Shown: piece by piece, positions 60,318-64,000 of the stretch
How positions within the stretch are numbered: position 1 is the first letter of the stretch
How the letters are laid out: every line of letters begins with the position of its first letter
NCBI RefSeq assembly: GCF_009834785.1
Contig: NZ_WUYX01000038.1
Location: forward strand, 161,513-225,512
Direction: 5' to 3'
DNA length: 64,000 nucleotides
Source of the DNA: Natronorubrum halalkaliphilum
GTDB taxonomy: Archaea; Halobacteriota; Halobacteria; Halobacteriales; Natrialbaceae
Position numbers and translations under genes: made by a program
The notes under the pieces: model-generated
Told to the model about the DNA's origin: nothing
Seen by the model: the letters and a program-made list of their open reading frames with translations, nothing else
Database searches by the model: none

Positions 60318-61331
60318 ATGACACGGGATGAGGGTGCATCGCCTCAAGAGCGGGAATCCATCGAGACCGGACGACGTCCACTGATCGTCTTTTTCGGCTC
60401 GCTCGTGGCGCTCTCGAGCGGGTTCGTCGTCGTCGCACAGCTGACGGCGGTGAGCATGATCGCGCTCGCGCCCGCGTACATGTTCACGCCGATGATCGCC
60501 GGGATCGTCACGTGTATCGTCGGTTCGCCGTCGTTCGAGGCGGCCGGACTTCGGTTTCCGCACGGACGACTGCGGTGGCTCGGGATCGCTGCCGCCGCCC
60601 CGATCGTTCTCGTACTGATCGGCACCGGCGTCGCCCTCCTGGTGCCGGGTGTCGAGTTCGTTCCCGACGCGAATCCGCTGACCGGCGAGGGAACTGAGTT
60701 CGCACAGACCGACGAGCCGGCCGGTCCGTCGCTTCCCGGCTGGCCGTTCAATCTCCTCGTCACGATCGGCGTCGCGCTCGGGATCGGTGCAACGATCAAC
60801 GCAGTCTTCGCGTTCGGCGAGGAGTTCGGCTGGCGCGGCGTCCTCCTGACGATACTCGCCCCGCTCGGCTTCTGGAAGGCGTCGGCCGTTATCGGCCTGT
60901 TCTGGGGCGTGTGGCACGCCCCGATCATTCTCGAGGGGTATAACTTCCCGAACAACCCGGTGCTCGGCGTCGGGGTCATGACCGTCGCCTGCATTGCGAT
61001 GTCGCCGGTCTACACGTACGTTACCGTCGCCGCGAAATCGGTTCTGGCACCGGCGATCTTCCACGGGACGTTCAATGCCTTCGCGGCCGTCACGATCGTG
61101 TTCGCACAGGGCGGCTCCGAACTCGTCGTTAACGCCGTCGGCGGGATCGGAATTCTGGTCTTCGGCCTCGCCTCGATCCTGATCGCGGTGGGCGGACCGC
61201 CGCGGCTCGCGACTGATTGGGCGCTCCAAGAGGGGATCGACGGCGACGGCGATGGTGACACTCGCACTGACACTAACACCGACACCGACAGTAGCCCGGA
61301 AGGTCTCGAGGACTCATCGACGAACGACTGA
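60318..61331 (+). CDS. CPBP family intramembrane glutamic protease
   Basis: A 337-residue membrane protein with about eight helices. The Abi/CaaX-protease (CPBP) signatures are present: EEFGWRG (motif 1, catalytic Glu pair), FWGVWHAP (motif 2) and HGTFNAF (motif 3). Such proteins cleave prenylated or other membrane substrates, or act in immunity and self-protection of bacteriocins. The tail is low-complexity Asp/Thr-rich. The ATG at 60318 has a TATA-like CTATTATT at about 25 nt upstream. Palindromic element copy 4 begins within the stop codon region. Confidence 0.88.
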   Translation: MTRDEGASPQERESIETGRRPLIVFFGSLVALSSGFVVVAQLTAVSMIALAPAYMFTPMIAGIVTCIVGSPSFEAAGLRFPHGRLRWLGIAAAAPIVLVLIGTGVALLVPGVEFVPDANPLTGEGTEFAQTDEPAGPSLPGWPFNLLVTIGVALGIGATINAVFAFGEEFGWRGVLLTILAPLGFWKASAVIGLFWGVWHAPIILEGYNFPNNPVLGVGVMTVACIAMSPVYTYVTVAAKSVLAPAIFHGTFNAFAAVTIVFAQGGSELVVNAVGGIGILVFGLASILIAVGGPPRLATDWALQEGIDGDGDGDTRTDTNTDTDSSPEGLEDSSTND

Positions 61332-61412
61332 GACGGATTGCTGTAACTACGTACCGCCAATCACCATGGACGGGGTCGGTGATCGGCGGTAATTGACTAC
61401 AGTAAACCGTAC
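61331..61412 (+). repeat. Dispersed palindromic element, copy 4
   Basis: The most diverged copy: the left arm starts AGACGGATTG, the right arm ends CCGTACG. The inner arms have one mismatch (ACCGCCAATCACC against GGTGATCGGCGGT). It starts at the last base of the protease gene and runs toward the helicase promoter. Confidence 0.8.
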
Positions 61413-61509
61413 GAGACGGTCCGCTGTACCCGTATCCCGGACTGATCGCAAGACTGCTCGCGGTCGCTCCGGGACTGACCGACGGCAGTCCGATGAATCC
61501 GTCCGAGGG

Positions 61510-61517
61510 TTTATATC
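61510..61517 (+). promoter_or_regulatory. TATA box of the helicase fragment
   Basis: TTTATATC. Transcription would start near 61540, before a ten-codon leader frame (61550-61582) whose TGA overlaps the helicase ATG at 61579. Confidence 0.45.
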
Positions 61518-61578
61518 GGAAGCCGCGGCGAGTTCGGTCCGTCAACGATATGGATGACCGCCGCCGAGTACGGAGAGA

Positions 61579-62430
61579 ATGACGGACTGGCGCTCGATCT
61601 TCGGCCACATCCAGCCCTACGACGAGCAGGTCGACGGCATCGAAACCGCGATCGACACGGCTCGAGACGATGGCTACACCGTTATCGAGGGGGCCTGTGG
61701 CACCGGAAAGACGATGATCGCGCTCACCGCGGGGATCGACCTCGTACGCGATCCGGACACCAACTACGAGCGCGTGGTCGTGCTCACGAGCGTCAAGCAG
61801 CAACTGCGCCAGTTCGAGGCGGACCTCGAGACGATCAACGAGAACCTGCCGACCGACTGGAACCCGGTTTCCGGACTCACCCTCGTCGGTAAGGCCGATG
61901 TCTGTCCGTACAACCGCGAAGGTGCGGGCGGAATCGACGACGGGAACGTCTACGACCGCTGTGAGACCCTGCGGGATCGCACTCGGGATCTCACGGGCGA
62001 GGGCGGCGAGACAACCGCTCAGAACCTCGCCGCGCGCGCCCGCAGCCAGCAGATCGGGCTGGCCGACAGCGGGAGTCGGGGGAGTCACGACAGCCGCTTT
62101 CTCGAGACCGCGGACGAACCGACGCCGTACCCGCCGGAGCTTCCGGAGTACAGCGACGGCGGTCCGGTCGGCGCCGAGACCGAGTACTGCCCGTTCTACG
62201 CGCAGTATCTCGAGGATCTCCCAGACGAGGGCAGCGACGGCGACGCGGTCGAAGCCGTTCCCTACGACTTTACCGACGCCGGGATGGTCACGCCCGAGGA
62301 CCTCGTTGCGCGCTCGGTAAAACACGGAACGTGCCCGCACTCGGTGATGGGTGCCGTCCTGGGACACGTCGAGGTCGTTCTCGGAAACTACTACCACTGT
62401 GACTCGGATCTACTAATACGAGCGAGCTGA
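61579..62430 (+). pseudogene. Truncated XPD-like DNA helicase (N-terminal part)
   Basis: A 283-residue frame matching the first part of a Rad3/XPD-type superfamily 2 DNA helicase. Walker A is GACGTGKT (38-45). The four cysteines of the Fe-S cluster domain are visible (VCPYN, YDRCETL, EYCPFY, GTCPHS). Homology runs through GHVEVVLGNYYH and stops: the next codons (CDSDLLIRAS, then TGA) are unlike the family. Motif II (DEAH) and everything beyond are missing, so about 60 percent of the expected 700-plus residues is absent. Downstream DNA changes composition at this point, so an insertion or recombination cut the gene. The product would be inactive. Confidence 0.85.
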
Positions 62431-62442
62431 GATTCCCTCCTT

Positions 62443-63510
62443 ATGATACGATACCAATTTGCACCGGATCGCGGACATCATGCCCTAGCGTGGGGTCAGG
62501 CGGAGGCGTATCCGGGCGATGATAACATTCAGAAAATCAAGGGGAATTTGGCTGAAATTGCGTTCTATGAGTTTTGTCGTCACACCCTTCCAATAGAGCA
62601 GTGGCATTGGCACAACGGCGAGTTCCTAAGAAGAGCTGAACAGGAATACTGTGAACACGATTTCACAATCGGGCAGAATACTGTAGACGTCAAAGGTCGG
62701 AGTCGGGTCAAGGATCTCTTTGACTTGGAGTCAATCGATAGTGATCTAGTTGTGCTTGTCGGTATCCCATCTGATCTGGCAGACGACGTTGCCGAAGCAG
62801 AGAACCTGCTTGATTTTGCACGGAGAGGGCCTGCAGACTATGACCCAGTAGTGATATTGGGGCTCGTTGACCAGGCAGACATTTCACCGGAGTCGCATGA
62901 ATTAGACCACCCAGCACCAGGCGGTCCACGAATAGAACGACTTCCCCTAAAACCAGCAGGTCAACTCCCGACTGGGATCGCTATTGAGGACTGGCTTCAA
63001 CATCATATTGAGTTCACCTCATCTGGCGATGAGGTCGGACAAAAACGATATGAGGGCATTCGACAGTTCCACACAAGTTCAAATGGGGAAATGCTACTTC
63101 CGGGGTCCTTCGTAACCCCAACAGACAGAGTCGGGTTGTACACTGATGGCGAAGATTTCCCTGCTCGTGGGATGGTCGTTGAATGCCCCGACCAACCAGC
63201 AGGCGCGACCTTCAACGAGGATGTGAAGAGGTATGAAACAACCGGTGGCATTACCCACGGACGGACACCCGCTATTGGTGTCATAGCAATAGAACACCTC
63301 TCTGAAGAAGTCTGCGAGGAAATCGGCCAACTTTGTGAAGAACATGTCTATCCAGCTGTATCCCAACTGATTTACAGCCACTATGACGATTCACTTGTCA
63401 AATTCACTGGATCATCCGCAGTAAGAAAGGAAGGCCATATACGGAGTACTCGATTTAACAGCGAAAGTCCCTTATCCAATAGTTGGTGGCCTTCTACCGA
63501 GGATCAGTAG
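62443..63510 (+). CDS. Probable PD-(D/E)xK superfamily nuclease in AT-rich island
   Basis: A 355-residue protein with composition unlike its surroundings (more AT, different codons). The first part contains a likely nuclease core: GNLAEIAFYEF (Glu38), EHDFTIGQNTVDVKGR (Asp73, then Asp82-Val-Lys84) and DLVVLVGIP, an ExK-type order seen in restriction endonucleases and related nucleases. Residues about 190-355 form a second domain without a known motif. It starts with ATG 12 bp after the helicase stop. It could be a defence or mobile-element nuclease; the match rests on motif order alone. The island appears to continue downstream. Confidence 0.6.
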   Translation: MIRYQFAPDRGHHALAWGQAEAYPGDDNIQKIKGNLAEIAFYEFCRHTLPIEQWHWHNGEFLRRAEQEYCEHDFTIGQNTVDVKGRSRVKDLFDLESIDSDLVVLVGIPSDLADDVAEAENLLDFARRGPADYDPVVILGLVDQADISPESHELDHPAPGGPRIERLPLKPAGQLPTGIAIEDWLQHHIEFTSSGDEVGQKRYEGIRQFHTSSNGEMLLPGSFVTPTDRVGLYTDGEDFPARGMVVECPDQPAGATFNEDVKRYETTGGITHGRTPAIGVIAIEHLSEEVCEEIGQLCEEHVYPAVSQLIYSHYDDSLVKFTGSSAVRKEGHIRSTRFNSESPLSNSWWPSTEDQ

Positions 63511-63600
63511 TGTTCTGTTCGATCCAGTCCTTCTGAACCGTTCTGTAGCTACGCTACGAAGGGCATTTATCGGTGCCTATCGCCGTAATAGTCAGAACCA

Positions 63601-63960
63601 ATGTCGGAAGAACGTACTGAACCAACACCTGTTGAGCGGCGAATCTATCAAACCCTTCTTCATCTCTACCAAGAGCCAGTTACTGATGAAGACCTAGATG
63701 CAGCGACCCGTATTAATGGTCCAGATGACTTCGATGCCATCGAATACGAAAATATGATCCCGTCTGTGAAAGCGATGAATTTAGACCACGGCCGGTACAT
63801 GGCATTAAAGTTCCTCTGGTGGCGGTTCAAGGAGGAAAACGGGTATTACAACTCCTGGCATTTCCAGTTCCTTGTCGAGTCTCTAGAACATAACATATTG
63901 GAGAACGTTGGGATTAGCGTATGTGTTTACCCCGAGGTCTCGACAGCCGGCACAGCGTGA
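63601..63960 (+). CDS. Orphan small protein of the AT-rich island
   Basis: A 119-residue protein, acidic, no signal or membrane span. The first half has a helical stretch (PTPVERRIYQTLLHLYQEPVTDEDLDAATRI), the middle is aromatic-rich (YMALKFLWWRFKEENGYYNSWHFQFLVESLEHNIL). No family is recognised. Its codon use resembles the nuclease upstream and not the host genes. A TATA-like ATTTATC about 30 nt upstream suggests a separate leaderless promoter. It may be a partner or a specificity factor of the nuclease, or unrelated cargo. Confidence 0.6.
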   Translation: MSEERTEPTPVERRIYQTLLHLYQEPVTDEDLDAATRINGPDDFDAIEYENMIPSVKAMNLDHGRYMALKFLWWRFKEENGYYNSWHFQFLVESLEHNILENVGISVCVYPEVSTAGTA

Positions 63961-64000
63961 GCCCGTGAGATCATCTCATTGCTGCTGACGACTCGGCGAA

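Noticed and set aside
1..64000. CRISPR arrays, rRNA, tRNA genes or complete insertion sequences
   Set aside because: No regularly spaced direct repeats of CRISPR type, no tRNA or rRNA signatures, and no transposase motif were found on reading both strands. Absence by eye is not proof for tRNA genes with introns.

Overview
This 64 kb window is chromosomal DNA from an extremely halophilic archaeon (class Halobacteria; I would guess Natrialbales, but that is inference). The evidence is uniformly high GC, very acidic proteins rich in Asp and Glu, TATA boxes about 25-30 nt ahead of many start codons (leaderless transcripts), an archaeal replication apparatus (Orc1/Cdc6, RFC small subunit, DNA polymerase D small subunit), an archaeal-type AlaRS, and the ubiquitin-like modifier SAMP2.

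Layout. 1-12.8 kb: a receiver/PAS protein, adenosylhomocysteinase, small haloarchaeal proteins, a shortened DoxX-like protein, a CBS protein overlapping glycyl-tRNA synthetase, a membrane-bound Fe-S oxidoreductase, a glutamine amidotransferase and a C-terminally short AMP-binding protein. 12.9-20.9 kb: an alpha/beta hydrolase lacking its serine nucleophile, an M20 deacylase, a scar joining remnants of a TctA permease and a second M20 peptidase, alaS, and a Tat protein/membrane protein pair. 21-31 kb: rfcS split by a 698-residue intein, a UspA protein, an extracytoplasmic bactofilin-like protein, samp2, ilvA, a peroxiredoxin-like protein, a GNAT acetyltransferase and tryptophanase. 31-43.4 kb: aspartate kinase, a three-gene UbiD operon, and an acyl-CoA operon (dehydrogenase, biotin carboxylase/BCCP, carboxyltransferase with a fused small N-terminal domain, MaoC hydratase).

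43.5-52.3 kb is a replication-origin neighbourhood: polB (DP1), a signal peptidase, a lipoprotein, orc1, about 1.36 kb of AT-rich non-coding DNA with inverted origin recognition boxes (ORBs), then an Era-like GTPase, a DUF2073 protein and a zinc-ribbon protein (oapABC arrangement). Further ORB-like boxes lie inside disordered-linker codons of polB and orc1.

52.7-61.3 kb: a 29-residue membrane peptide coupled to a conserved haloarchaeal gene, a degenerate RecA/KaiC-like protein, an iron-type ABC importer (substrate-binding protein and fused permease, no ATPase beside it) with DtxR-type TTAGG-N4-CCTAA boxes, a methyltransferase, a DUF1684 protein, an Hsp20-like small protein and a CPBP protease. 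From about 62.4 kb the DNA becomes visibly AT-richer: an XPD-like helicase is cut off after its Fe-S domain and followed by a PD-(D/E)xK-type nuclease and an orphan small protein, which looks like the left edge of an integrated island running off the window.

Four copies of an 82-bp palindromic element (about 7.1, 16.3, 27.8 and 61.3 kb) sit between genes; one copy shows a compensatory base change in its stem.
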